A DNA stretch of 12,457 nt from Akkermansiaceae bacterium (GTDB lineage: Bacteria; Verrucomicrobiota; Verrucomicrobiia; Verrucomicrobiales; Akkermansiaceae), in assembly GCA_029288115.1 (NCBI GenBank), contig JARFPV010000498.1, positions 1-12,457 on the forward strand. The letters run 5' to 3'. Positions 1 through 10,449 of the stretch are shown here, piece by piece. Under the pieces are notes generated by a model. That model was not told the DNA's origin. It searched no databases and saw nothing but the letters and a program-made list of their open reading frames with translations. How positions within the stretch are numbered: the stretch's first letter is position 1; every line of letters starts with the position of its first letter. A program made the translations under genes and the position numbers.

Positions 1-1
1 C

Positions 2-583
2 TTCACAGCTACAACAAACAATGCCGTTGCCTCGTTCACAGGGGGGACATTTGGAGGAGTAAGCTACATCTTTTCGTGGGAGCCCAAAGGGAAAATGGCC
101 GCACCAAGACTTCCCCTCTACATTACTAATGGTGAGATGGAGAATGAAGATGGTTATTTCACAGGGAGATACAACTCGTATGACCCGAATGATGAGTTTG
201 CAAGAACAAGAGCCAATTTCCGCGGCGTTGTGATTCAAAAGCAGAATCTTGTTTCAGGTCAGAGCATCGTAAAAGGCGTTTCGGGTCGCTACGGCATCAC
301 TCCAAACGTGAGTGGTGACACCGCTCCTTCTGCCACCATAACACCAAAAGAAAAGTCACTAAATCGCTTCGAAGCTTCCTACGTTGTTCAAATCGTAGTC
401 GATTCAGCTTGGCAGGTCGAAATACCTGACAACGTGGATTGGGTGACCGTGGATGTCGCTACTGGCACCGGAGACGGACAGGTGACCATTACTGTGGCTC
501 CTAACGATACCGGAGATGTGAGAACAGCTAAACTCAAGATTGCCAACCTCGTGCATTGGGTCTGGCAAGACGACGACGATTAA
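2..583 (+). CDS. C-terminal fragment of an exported beta-rich protein with a BACON-like domain (5' end outside window)
   Basis: The reading frame is open from base 2, so the methionine at 95 is probably internal and the gene starts left of the window; 193 residues are visible. The last ~85 residues (from about residue 109) resemble a BACON/Ig-like module: alternating beta-strands, a conserved Trp in 'SAWQVEIPDNVDWVTV', a Gly-rich turn 'GTGDGQVTITVAPND', an 'RTAKLKI' strand and a final 'VWQDDDD' in place of the usual V-x-Q-D/G ending. The preceding part ('GYFTGRYNSYDPNDE', then 'ANFRGVVIQKQNL') recalls C-terminal beta domains with a G-x-F-x-G...F-x-G-V-x-x-Q pattern that I associate with large secreted Verrucomicrobiota/Planctomycetota proteins; this is from memory only. 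BACON domains usually bind carbohydrate or mucin-like material or act as spacers. Neither the catalytic or adhesive part nor a signal peptide is visible, so the function of the whole protein is unknown. A strong terminator follows. Confidence 0.75.
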   Translation, partial: FTATTNNAVASFTGGTFGGVSYIFSWEPKGKMAAPRLPLYITNGEMENEDGYFTGRYNSYDPNDEFARTRANFRGVVIQKQNLVSGQSIVKGVSGRYGITPNVSGDTAPSATITPKEKSLNRFEASYVVQIVVDSAWQVEIPDNVDWVTVDVATGTGDGQVTITVAPNDTGDVRTAKLKIANLVHWVWQDDDD

Positions 584-615
584 AAATCGCATTGAGTCAA
601 ACATCGATCTAAGTG

Positions 616-651
616 CGCTGCATTTGCTCCTCCAAGTGCAGCGTTCTTTTT
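616..651 (+). terminator. Rho-independent terminator after the left-hand gene
   Basis: An 11-base-pair stem (616-626 with 633-643, one G-T wobble) closes a six-base loop (ctcctc) and is followed directly by ttcttttt at 644-651. It lies 32 bases after the stop codon at 583. This is a textbook intrinsic terminator and separates the left-hand gene from the RNase D gene. Confidence 0.88.
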
Positions 652-742
652 GACTTTCATACTGTGATCATCTGCACCACGATGGACTGCCGCACATGGT
701 GACATACTCTCAAACAAATGAGGTGAGTTAACCGACCTTTCT

Positions 743-1801
743 ATGATTGATGATCCAAATGAGCTTCAGGAATTTATTCAATCCATATCGGATTCGAATA
801 GTGACCGAGTTTGTGCCGTTGATACTGAAGCTGATTCTTTGCACCGATATAGCGAAAGCCTCTGCCTCCTCCAATTCAGTGATGGCAAGGACCATGTCCT
901 GATTGATCCTCTAGCGATCGATGATATGTCTCCGCTTTCGGATTATCTGGCCGAAGCGACTTGCTGGATGCATGGTGCGGACTATGACATGCACATGCTC
1001 AGGCAGCACCTTGGCGTGATTCCACCCACGGTATTCGACACTCAAATCGGTGCCAGACTTCTTGGGGTCAGAAAATTTGGTTACGGAGACCTGGTGGAGC
1101 ATTACATGGGTGTTTCCATCGAGAAGACATCTCAAAAGGCGGACTGGGCAAAACGACCACTCACGCCCGTCATGGAAGACTATGCTCTTAATGACGTGAT
1201 CTACCTTCTTCCAATGGCTGAAATCATTGTCCAGCAACTCAAGGATACGGGCAGACACGAGTGGTTCCTTGAAAGCTGTGAAGCTGCAAGAAATAAGTCG
1301 TTTGAGAAAAAAATCGGTAAAGAAGATCCATGGCGTATCAAAGGCAGTGGCAAACTTCAGCCCAAAGGACTGAATTTCTTGAAGGCGCTCTGGCACTGGC
1401 GGGATGCAGAAGCAGCGTCATGGGACCGACCTTCCTTCATGGTGGCAGGAAACCGGCAACTGATCGAATGGTCGATGGGTCTAGTTGATGGCAAAACTCC
1501 ACAGCTGCCGCGACATTATCGTGGTTCTAGAGTCAGGAATTTCAAGCAAGCCGTAGAGAGAGCGTGTGCGGTTCCTGAGGCAGATATGCCCCAGCGTATT
1601 CGTGGCATACGCCGCCGTAAGGACCCTGCATTCGAATCGAAGCTAGACGCCCTCATTGCCAAAAGAAATCAAGTCGCCGAAGATCTCGATATCGATGGGT
1701 CTATCATCGCTCCCCGAGCACCACTTGAGGCAATCGCAGGAGCGCACGATGGTGCGGAAGATCAACTGCTGAACTGGCAAAGAAAACTGCTTGGCATTTA
1801 A
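743..1801 (+). CDS. rnd: Ribonuclease D (DEDD-family 3'-5' exoribonuclease)
   Basis: The 352-residue product is close to E. coli RNase D in length (about 375). The DEDDy exonuclease domain occupies roughly residues 1-200. Exo I is 'AVDTEADS' with D27 and E29, Exo II is 'HGADYDMHML' with D82, and Exo III is 'YALNDV' with Y147 and D151. The stretch before Exo III, ending 'ADWAKRPLT', is an RNase D hallmark. An HRDC nucleic-acid-binding domain follows (about 205-285, including 'LWHWRDAEAASWDRPSFMV'), then a helical C-terminal region ('IIAPRAPLEAIA') typical of the family. The enzyme trims 3' ends of tRNA precursors and other structured RNAs in the cytoplasm using two metal ions. ATG 743 is chosen because an in-frame stop lies at 719-721 and no other start codon intervenes. 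A GAGGTGAG at 720-727 is too far from the ATG to be a normal ribosome-binding site. The zinc-ribbon gene follows after 44 bases. Confidence 0.94.
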   Translation: MIDDPNELQEFIQSISDSNSDRVCAVDTEADSLHRYSESLCLLQFSDGKDHVLIDPLAIDDMSPLSDYLAEATCWMHGADYDMHMLRQHLGVIPPTVFDTQIGARLLGVRKFGYGDLVEHYMGVSIEKTSQKADWAKRPLTPVMEDYALNDVIYLLPMAEIIVQQLKDTGRHEWFLESCEAARNKSFEKKIGKEDPWRIKGSGKLQPKGLNFLKALWHWRDAEAASWDRPSFMVAGNRQLIEWSMGLVDGKTPQLPRHYRGSRVRNFKQAVERACAVPEADMPQRIRGIRRRKDPAFESKLDALIAKRNQVAEDLDIDGSIIAPRAPLEAIAGAHDGAEDQLLNWQRKLLGI

Positions 1802-1845
1802 TCCTAAACAAGTTTGTCTAGAGCAGGTTCGTAACCCCGATTTTC

Positions 1846-2292
1846 ATGGACTCTCAGGCACCTCAAAAACCTCTCAGATTCGGTTGTCCGGCGTGTGGTA
1901 TTCGCCTCGTAGTCGATCAGTCAATCGCAGGAACGGAAGGGCCGTGTCCTTCCTGTGGTGCCCGTATCGTGGCCCCTCCAGTGGAGGCGGCACAAAACCT
2001 CGTTAAGAAAGAAGCACCTCCCGTGGCGATTAAACCTCGTCCGGCGTCAAGCAGAACGCTGTCCGAAAACGAAATCACGGCAGATATTCCACAGCCTTCC
2101 CCAAGCCAGCCCACACCTGAACCAGTTTCTAAATCCCAAAGCCATCGTCGCTCAGTAAGCCCGAACACGATTGTGTCTGAGCAATACACCGAGAAGCAAA
2201 ACAGACTGGTTTTCATCAAGATTGCCGTGGCAATTGTCGTTGTGGCCGCCATCGCCGTAGGCACCTACTTTATTCTTACGAATGTTTCCTGA
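1846..2292 (+). CDS. Small zinc-ribbon protein with C-terminal membrane anchor, function unknown
   Basis: The 148-residue protein has three parts. An N-terminal zinc ribbon carries two CPxCG knuckles, 'CPACG' (C14, C17) and 'CPSCG' (C34, C37), which should bind one structural zinc. A low-complexity Pro/Ser/Lys-rich linker spans about residues 45-118. A hydrophobic segment at about 121-145 ('AVAIVVVAAIAVGTYFIL') ends three residues before the C-terminus. There is no N-terminal signal sequence, so a tail-anchored topology with a cytoplasmic zinc ribbon is the simplest reading. I do not recognise a named family. Short CPxCG-linker-TM proteins are, as far as I recall, frequent in Verrucomicrobiota and Planctomycetota and are annotated as hypothetical. 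It follows the RNase D gene on the same strand and may share its transcript; a functional link is not shown. No Shine-Dalgarno precedes ATG 1846 (pyrimidine-rich 'cccgattttc'). Confidence 0.78.
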   Translation: MDSQAPQKPLRFGCPACGIRLVVDQSIAGTEGPCPSCGARIVAPPVEAAQNLVKKEAPPVAIKPRPASSRTLSENEITADIPQPSPSQPTPEPVSKSQSHRRSVSPNTIVSEQYTEKQNRLVFIKIAVAIVVVAAIAVGTYFILTNVS

Positions 2293-2312
2293 TTGACTCG
2301 TAATTCAGGCAT

Positions 2313-2343
2313 TTTAGAGCCTTCACAAAAAGGGATAAATAAT
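2313..2343 (+). promoter_or_regulatory. Possible weak sigma70-like promoter for gyrB
   Basis: Within the 112-base gap before gyrB, AATAAT (2338-2343) matches the -10 consensus at five of six positions. The best upstream partner is TTTAGA (2313-2318), four of six to the -35 consensus, but the spacer is 19 bases. The leader would be about 55 bases. A start of transcription for the gyrase cluster is expected here, but this exact site is a guess. Confidence 0.22.
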
Positions 2344-2383
2344 CCTTAAAAAACGCGAAAGAAACTTGTCTCCAGCGTCATAA

Positions 2384-4984
<2,601 letters not shown>

Positions 4985-5009
4985 TCATTCAGTCTCATCC
5001 CTTTTCCCA

Positions 5010-7631
5010 ATGTCAGACGAACCTAAAGATTCTATCAAGCCCATCAACGTTGCCGACGAGATGTCGAAGTCCTTTCTGGACTACTCGATGTCGGTGATTA
5101 TCTCACGTGCACTTCCGGATGCACGTGACGGACTAAAACCCTCTCAGCGGCGTATTCTGTATGCAATGCACAATGACTTGTCGTTGTCTCCGAGTAAACC
5201 GCACCTGAAGAGTGCGCGTATTGTCGGTGATACGATGGGTAAATATCACCCGCACGGCGACAGTGCCATTTACACTACTTTGGTCAACATGGCGCAGCCA
5301 TGGACGATGCGGGAAATCCTCATCGATGGACAAGGTAACTTTGGTTCTGTGGAAGGTGACGCTGCAGCAGCCATGCGGTACACCGAGGCACGCCTGACGC
5401 ACCTCGGCTCGGCCATGATGACGGATCTTGAAAAAGAAACCGTCGATCTGCAACCAACCTATGATGAGACGCGCGATGAGCCGGTCGTTCTGCCAGCCGC
5501 GATTCCCAACCTGCTCGTCAATGGAGGAACTGGTATCGCCGTGGGTATGGCGACCAATATCCCCGCTCATAACCTGGGTGAGGTGATTGACGGCACCTGT
5601 GCTCGCATTGATAACCCGAGCCTGACCATTGATGAGCTCAAGGAGTTTATCAAGGGTCCTGATTTTGCAGGTAAGTGCGAAATTCGTGGGTTCAAGGGAA
5701 TCGACAGCTATTTCCATACCGGACGCGGCAGTATTAAAATGCGCGGAACGATGGAGGTGGATGAAAAACCCTCCGGCGCCTCTGTTATTACCATCACTGA
5801 AGTGCCTCACGGAGTGAACCGTGCAACACTGCAGCAGCGAATCGCAGAGCTTGTGCGCGAGAAAATCCTCACGGAAATTTCCGGAATGCGCGATCTGTCT
5901 GATGAACAAACCCGCATCGAAATCACTCTCAAGCGTGACGCTCGCCCGCAGGTGGTCGTCAACCAGTTGTTCAAACTTACGTCCATGGAGACATCCTTTG
6001 GTGTCAACATGCTCGCGATTCATGAGCGCAGACCGAAACAGCTATCGATCATGGACGCGTTGGATGCGTTTATTGAACACCGCCGTGAAGTGGTTATTCG
6101 CCGTACCCGATTCCTGTTAGGAAAAGCTGAGGATCGTGCCGAGAACTTGGAGGCGTTCTTGCTAGCGTTAGGACATCTGGATGATTTCATCAAGATGATC
6201 CGCGATTCAAAGAATCGCGACGAAGCGCGTGAGAAGCTCAAGGCCTATACCTTCCCCGTGAAAACTGCCGAGCAGCTCGGTATTCTCATCCGCTCCCAGC
6301 CAAGTGTTCAGGATGATAAGTATGTGTTCACTGACCGTCAGGTGAATGCGATCCTTGAACTGCGCCTCTACCAGCTTACCGGCATGGAGCAGGATAAGGT
6401 GAAGGTGGAATACGATAACATCCTTGAGCAGATCAAGGACTACCTCGATATTCTCGCGAAAGAGTCGCGAGTGCTCGCCATCATCAAGGACGAACTCCTT
6501 GAGGTGAAGGAAAAGCATGCCACTCCGCGTCGCTGCCCAATTCTCCCCGACGAAGGTGAGATCGCGATTGAGGATCTTATTGCCAACGATGGAATGATCG
6601 TCACCTTGTCGAATAAAGGATACATCAAACGTACTCCCTCTGCCGAATACCGTGTCCAGGCACGTGGTGGTAAAGGAGTTCGGGGCATGGAGACGCGTAA
6701 TGCCAACGCCACCGAGGAGGATGAGCAGGACTTTGTAGAGCACCTGTTCTCCGCCCAGGCACACGATTACCTGATGTTCTTTACCAACACCGGGCGTGTC
6801 TACGTCGAACGTGTCTATGGTGTTCCAGAAGGCTCGCGTACATCGAAAGGACGGAGTATTAAGAATATGCTCAACTTGCAGCCTGAAGAAAATATTGCCG
6901 CTACTCTACGGTTGGAGCGCCAAACCGACGAGGAGGGCGAGGACATCACCTTTGGCGAGGACAACGGATTTGTATTTTTCGCTACCCGTAGTGGTAAAGT
7001 GAAGAAAACAGGATTGAGCCAATTCAGAAACTTCAGAAAAGATGGCATCATTGCTATCAAACTTGACGAGGGTAACGATCTTGTGGAGGTGAAACTGACA
7101 TCCGGTAATGATGATATCTGCCTCGTGACCAGTGCAGGTTACTGCGTACGCACCAGCGAGCAGAACGTTCGCCCGATGGGACGCCCGTCAGCTGGTGTGG
7201 CTGGTATCAAGCCGCGTGAAAAAGATCATCTCGTCGCGTTGACCATCGTCAGTGATGAGACCAAACTCCTTGTAGCCAGCGAAAACGGCCTGGGTAAACG
7301 CACATCTTACGAGGAATACATGGCCAAAGGTCGTGGCGGTAAGGGGATGAAAACCATGAACGTGACTGAGAAAACAGGCCGCGTCGTGGGTGCCCTGTCC
7401 GTTTCCGAGGAAGATGAGCTTATGCTCATGACCTCTGTTGGTCAGTCGATTCGTATCCGCTGTGCCGATGTCCGTGAAACAGGACGGGCAGCACAAGGTG
7501 TGAAGCTGGTAAATCTTAAGGGGGAGGAAAACCTCCAGGATATTGCTCGCGTTGTTCCAGATGACGAGGAGCCCGAAGATGCTGACACGGAGAATCCCGA
7601 GACTGAAGACGCCGCGAGCGAAGAGGAATAA
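5010..7631 (+). CDS. gyrA: DNA gyrase subunit A
   Basis: GyrA is the DNA-cleaving and DNA-wrapping subunit of gyrase. At 873 residues it matches E. coli GyrA (875). The N-terminal breakage-reunion domain contains '[13 protein letters not shown]', the quinolone-pocket stretch '[15 protein letters not shown]' and the catalytic tyrosine Y124 in 'AAAMRYTEA', which forms the 5'-phosphotyrosyl link to DNA. The C-terminal beta-pinwheel (about 536-845) has the GyrA-box variant 'QARGGKG' at 550-556 (consensus QRRGGKG), which separates gyrase from topoisomerase IV (ParC). An acidic tail ends the protein (848-873). S85 corresponds to E. coli S83, and T89 sits where E. coli has D87. The leader before ATG 5010 is pyrimidine-rich ('cccttttccca') with no Shine-Dalgarno, so translation may depend on coupling to gyrB or on leader accessibility. 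The addB-like gene begins 3 bases after the stop. Confidence 0.98.
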   Translation: MSDEPKDSIKPINVADEMSKSFLDYSMSVIISRALPDARDGLKPSQRRILYAMHNDLSLSPSKPHLKSARIVGDTMGKYHPHGDSAIYTTLVNMAQPWTMREILIDGQGNFGSVEGDAAAAMRYTEARLTHLGSAMMTDLEKETVDLQPTYDETRDEPVVLPAAIPNLLVNGGTGIAVGMATNIPAHNLGEVIDGTCARIDNPSLTIDELKEFIKGPDFAGKCEIRGFKGIDSYFHTGRGSIKMRGTMEVDEKPSGASVITITEVPHGVNRATLQQRIAELVREKILTEISGMRDLSDEQTRIEITLKRDARPQVVVNQLFKLTSMETSFGVNMLAIHERRPKQLSIMDALDAFIEHRREVVIRRTRFLLGKAEDRAENLEAFLLALGHLDDFIKMIRDSKNRDEAREKLKAYTFPVKTAEQLGILIRSQPSVQDDKYVFTDRQVNAILELRLYQLTGMEQDKVKVEYDNILEQIKDYLDILAKESRVLAIIKDELLEVKEKHATPRRCPILPDEGEIAIEDLIANDGMIVTLSNKGYIKRTPSAEYRVQARGGKGVRGMETRNANATEEDEQDFVEHLFSAQAHDYLMFFTNTGRVYVERVYGVPEGSRTSKGRSIKNMLNLQPEENIAATLRLERQTDEEGEDITFGEDNGFVFFATRSGKVKKTGLSQFRNFRKDGIIAIKLDEGNDLVEVKLTSGNDDICLVTSAGYCVRTSEQNVRPMGRPSAGVAGIKPREKDHLVALTIVSDETKLLVASENGLGKRTSYEEYMAKGRGGKGMKTMNVTEKTGRVVGALSVSEEDELMLMTSVGQSIRIRCADVRETGRAAQGVKLVNLKGEENLQDIARVVPDDEEPEDADTENPETEDAASEEE
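5103..5128 (+). repeat. Perfect 9-bp inverted repeat in the 5' part of gyrA
   Basis: TCACGTGCA (5103-5111) and TGCACGTGA (5120-5128) are exact reverse complements separated by an eight-base spacer. They lie inside the codons for the highly conserved SRALPDARD motif, so protein constraint alone could produce the repeat. As RNA it would form a stable hairpin about 95 bases into gyrA. Confidence 0.6.
6201..6219 (+). repeat. Perfect 8-bp inverted repeat within gyrA
   Basis: CGCGATTC (6201-6208) and GAATCGCG (6212-6219) are exact reverse complements around a three-base AAA loop, inside the gyrA coding region for 'RDSKNRD'. No T-tract follows, so it is not a terminator. Any role is unknown. Confidence 0.55.
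6453..6471 (+). repeat. Perfect 7-bp inverted repeat within gyrA
   Basis: CTCGCGA (6453-6459) and TCGCGAG (6465-6471) are exact reverse complements around a five-base loop, inside the gyrA coding region for 'LAKESRV'. It shares the CGCGA core with the repeat at 6201-6219. No T-tract follows. Confidence 0.5.
7622..7627 (+). promoter_or_regulatory. Shine-Dalgarno of the addB-like gene, inside the gyrA end
   Basis: AGAGGA (7622-7627) lies seven bases before ATG 7635 and overlaps the last Glu codons of gyrA. It is the only convincing Shine-Dalgarno among the six visible gene starts. It supports ATG 7635 and suggests translational coupling with gyrA. The purine-rich Glu codons could give such a match by chance. 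Confidence 0.5.
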
Positions 7632-7634
7632 TCC

Positions 7635-10415
7635 ATGGCAGAGGTGGTTCCAGAACGGGTATTCCTAGGCTGGGACACGCCACTGATCGATTCCCTCAAA
7701 GATTGGCTTCTGGCGGAGAGGGATCTGCTGCCTGAGACGTTGGTGGTCGTGCCGACGTCTAACAGTGGTAGGCGACTCCGCTCAGCGCTCTCGGCTGAGG
7801 GTGGGGGAGTGTTGTCACCCCATGTTATGCCGCCGAGCCGATTGTTCGAGGTGGACGGAGCGGCGTCACGCACTCAGCAGCTATGGGCTTGGGTGCGGGT
7901 GGTCCAGTCGATTGCCCCGGAAGACTTTCCCAATTTGCTGCCAAATCATGCGGCGAGTGCATTAAAAAGTTTTCGTGCAGCGATGGCGGTGGCGCGTCAG
8001 ATTCTCACGCTGCGTGATAGCCTTGCTGATGCAGACAAAGGTTTTCAAGAGGCGCTGGCATGCAGTCCGGAAAAAGACCGCTGGCTTGAGCTTTGTAAAT
8101 TGGAGACTCGGATGCTCGACGTACTGAAATCGTGGAGACTGAGTGATACGGTGCGGGCAAAACGTGACCGATCAAATTCCCCTGTGCTCCCGGTGGGTGT
8201 TTCCCGGATTGTGGTTGCGGGTGTTCCTGATCCCACGCTCTTAGCCTTGAATGCATTGCAAGCACATCTTGCATCCGGTGTGCCCGTCACGGTGCTGATC
8301 CACGCTCCAGAGGGAAAAAAGAACGCGTTTGATGTCTGGGGTGTGCCTTGTTCGGAGACATGGAATAGACAAATGATACCCTTTCCCGAATGGAAAGCCC
8401 GACTGCATGTAGTGGACTCTGCCAGTGAGGCCGCAAGTCGGACAGTGAATCTATTTTCAGATCATGAGACACGTTCGGAAGCTGCCGCGCTAGCATTATG
8501 TGACACCTCGTTTGCCCCGGCTCTTGATCGAGCATTTGCCGATGCAGGGTGGCCGCTTTACGATCCCGAGGGAAAACCGGCCATGGATTCAGGGGTTTGC
8601 CGCCTGCTAAAATGCTGTTCCGAACTGCTCCGGGACGTGCGTCCATTTGATGCCGCTCGTGAGCTCGTAAGGGTGCCGGGGGCAGAGATGTTTTTGCCAC
8701 CAAAAACTAGTCGCAAGTGGGCAGCGACATTGCTGGATTCCTTGCACCACGAACATCTGCCCGAGACTCTCGATGATGCACGTTATCTGGCTTCAGAAGC
8801 CGAACAAAAGATCATCGACTCCATTGCAAACAAGCTGGATGAAGTTCAGTCAGGTAATATCACCCCGATTGTCAGGACATGGCTTGTTACTTGGCTGAAT
8901 GAAACCGACAAAGACCTTGCGCAGAATTCTGAGCCGGCACTCGCAGAGGTTGTTGATGCGGTTGAACAGATGGAGAACCGAGGTGAAGAGGTGTCTGCTC
9001 AGGAGGCCATGGAAATGCTTACAGAATCTCTCGGCGGGGTGAGGCTGTCTGCTGAAAAAGGTGACGAAGTACTCGATATGGAAGGTTGGCTTGAAGTGTC
9101 ATATGACGCTGCGCCCCATTTGATTTTAGCAGGAATGCATGAGGGATGTGTGCCTGATGGAGCGGTGGATGATGTTTTTGTGCCCGACAGTTTGAAAAAA
9201 GAACTTGGGCTGCGAGACGCAGCTGGGCGATGTGACAGAGATGCATTCCTGCTTTCTGCAGCACTTCAGTGCCGAAAGAATAATGGGCGGGTCGATGCGG
9301 TGGTGGCACGTTTCAATGACGCAGGCGAGGCGCGTAAACCATCCCGTCTGCTGATGCGTTATCAAGACGATGAGCTTGCCAGGGTGGTAAGACACTTGTT
9401 TGCCGAACAGGATTCCTCTGAATCCATAACCGGAGCGTGGACACGTGACTGGGTGCTTCATTTGCCAGAAGTTGAGAACGGCTATTTGAACGATCCTCCG
9501 CGGTCATTGTCACCCTCCGCTATCAAGGACTACATGGCCTGCCCGCTACGGTTTTATTTGAAGCGTGTGGTCGGGATGCAGACGTATGAGTCCGAGAAAC
9601 GCGAAATGGATGCCATGGATTTCGGTAACCTCTGCCATGGGGTGTTAGAGGTGTTTGGAAATGATCCATCAATCCGTGATTCAGTGGACGTTGAAGCAAT
9701 AGAAAAATACCTGTCTGATGCTCTCGATCAGAGGATAGAGAAAATCTACGGAAAAAAAATCAATCTGCCACTCATGGTGCAGGTGGAATCAGCACGGGAA
9801 CGACTGCGGGCATTTGCCGCCAGACAAGCAGTCGAGCGTGCTGACGGATGGAGAATCATGGAGACCGAATTTCAGGTCGGTGGCGATGGTGTGCCATGGC
9901 AATTTGAGAAGCATCCAATTCGTATGATTGTCGACCGAATCGATTTCAACGAGGACAGTAAAAAGTGGCGTGTCTGGGACTATAAAACCACTGGAAAGGC
10001 AAAAACGGCAGAGGAACAGCACCTCAAGCCATGGAGGGAAACTGAAAACAGACCACGCTTAGGTGAATTTTACCCTCCGTCCAGGAAAGGGGGGAGCGAG
10101 CGCCGTTGGGCCGATGTGCAGTTGCCGTTTTATGCCGCCTTTGTGCGTGAACATTTCAATACGGGTGATTTGCCCGAAGTCGGCTATATCAATCTGCCGC
10201 GCGCGGTGAGCGATGTGCAGTTTGCTATTTGGCGCAAGTTTGACGAAACCACATTACAGCACGCTCTCCTCTGGGCAAAAGCAGCGATCAAGGCAATCAT
10301 GGCTGGTGATTACCGGCAGGCTGCTGTTTACCCAGCGGGCGAGAGAGACTGGGATGATTTCGCCGAGCTGGCGCCAGATGGACTAGCTGCTGCGTTCAAT
10401 TTGAATGAAGGTTGA
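7635..10415 (+). CDS. AddB-like protein with inactivated helicase region and C-terminal PD-(D/E)XK nuclease
   Basis: The 926-residue protein is organised like AddB of the AddAB double-strand-break resection complex. The N-terminus ('RVFLGWDTPLIDSLKDWLL', then 'LVVVPTSNSGRRLR' at 36-49) follows the alphaproteobacterial AddB pattern, but no GxxxxGK[ST] Walker A is present, so this region should not hydrolyse ATP. A second AddB/RecB-like region is 'LILAGMHEGCVPDG' (A499 to G504 at its core) followed by a conserved Asp/Arg-rich stretch. The nuclease domain begins at 'LSPSAIKDYMACPLRFYL' (C636) and has H668 in 'GNLCHGVLE', D767 in 'VDRID', D782 and K784 in 'WDYKTTG', and 'QLPFYAAF'; all expected catalytic residues are present. 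The C-terminal cysteine triad that pins an Fe-S cluster in B. subtilis AddB is absent: there are no cysteines after the nuclease motifs. No addA is visible. It starts three bases after gyrA. It may be the AddB subunit of an unlinked AddA or a stand-alone nuclease. Confidence 0.85.
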   Translation: MAEVVPERVFLGWDTPLIDSLKDWLLAERDLLPETLVVVPTSNSGRRLRSALSAEGGGVLSPHVMPPSRLFEVDGAASRTQQLWAWVRVVQSIAPEDFPNLLPNHAASALKSFRAAMAVARQILTLRDSLADADKGFQEALACSPEKDRWLELCKLETRMLDVLKSWRLSDTVRAKRDRSNSPVLPVGVSRIVVAGVPDPTLLALNALQAHLASGVPVTVLIHAPEGKKNAFDVWGVPCSETWNRQMIPFPEWKARLHVVDSASEAASRTVNLFSDHETRSEAAALALCDTSFAPALDRAFADAGWPLYDPEGKPAMDSGVCRLLKCCSELLRDVRPFDAARELVRVPGAEMFLPPKTSRKWAATLLDSLHHEHLPETLDDARYLASEAEQKIIDSIANKLDEVQSGNITPIVRTWLVTWLNETDKDLAQNSEPALAEVVDAVEQMENRGEEVSAQEAMEMLTESLGGVRLSAEKGDEVLDMEGWLEVSYDAAPHLILAGMHEGCVPDGAVDDVFVPDSLKKELGLRDAAGRCDRDAFLLSAALQCRKNNGRVDAVVARFNDAGEARKPSRLLMRYQDDELARVVRHLFAEQDSSESITGAWTRDWVLHLPEVENGYLNDPPRSLSPSAIKDYMACPLRFYLKRVVGMQTYESEKREMDAMDFGNLCHGVLEVFGNDPSIRDSVDVEAIEKYLSDALDQRIEKIYGKKINLPLMVQVESARERLRAFAARQAVERADGWRIMETEFQVGGDGVPWQFEKHPIRMIVDRIDFNEDSKKWRVWDYKTTGKAKTAEEQHLKPWRETENRPRLGEFYPPSRKGGSERRWADVQLPFYAAFVREHFNTGDLPEVGYINLPRAVSDVQFAIWRKFDETTLQHALLWAKAAIKAIMAGDYRQAAVYPAGERDWDDFAELAPDGLAAAFNLNEG

Positions 10416-10449
10416 AAAATCATCCGTATAAACTAATCTCAATCATCTT

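Noticed and set aside
650..672. TTGACT as a -35 element for the RNase D gene
   Set aside because: It overlaps the T-tract of the upstream terminator, and no acceptable -10 hexamer occurs 16-18 bases downstream.
1791..2006. A 71-codon + strand frame overlapping the end of the RNase D gene and the zinc-ribbon gene
   Set aside because: Its product is basic low-complexity sequence and it overlaps the frame with clear CPxCG motifs, so the other frame is the real gene.
2330..2350. Possible terminator (aaggg-at / at-cctt around aaata) before gyrB
   Set aside because: The stem is short, AT-rich and needs a bulge, and A residues rather than a T-tract follow; it does not support termination.
5274..5276. 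Acquired quinolone-resistance mutation in gyrA
   Set aside because: The Thr at this position cannot be called a mutation without relatives for comparison; it is reported only as a probable natural difference.
5133..6023. A 296-codon open frame on the - strand inside gyrA
   Set aside because: It lies wholly opposite a certain gyrA coding region, its translation is rich in His/Arg/Cys without recognisable domains, and it has no independent start signals; it is a codon-bias shadow.
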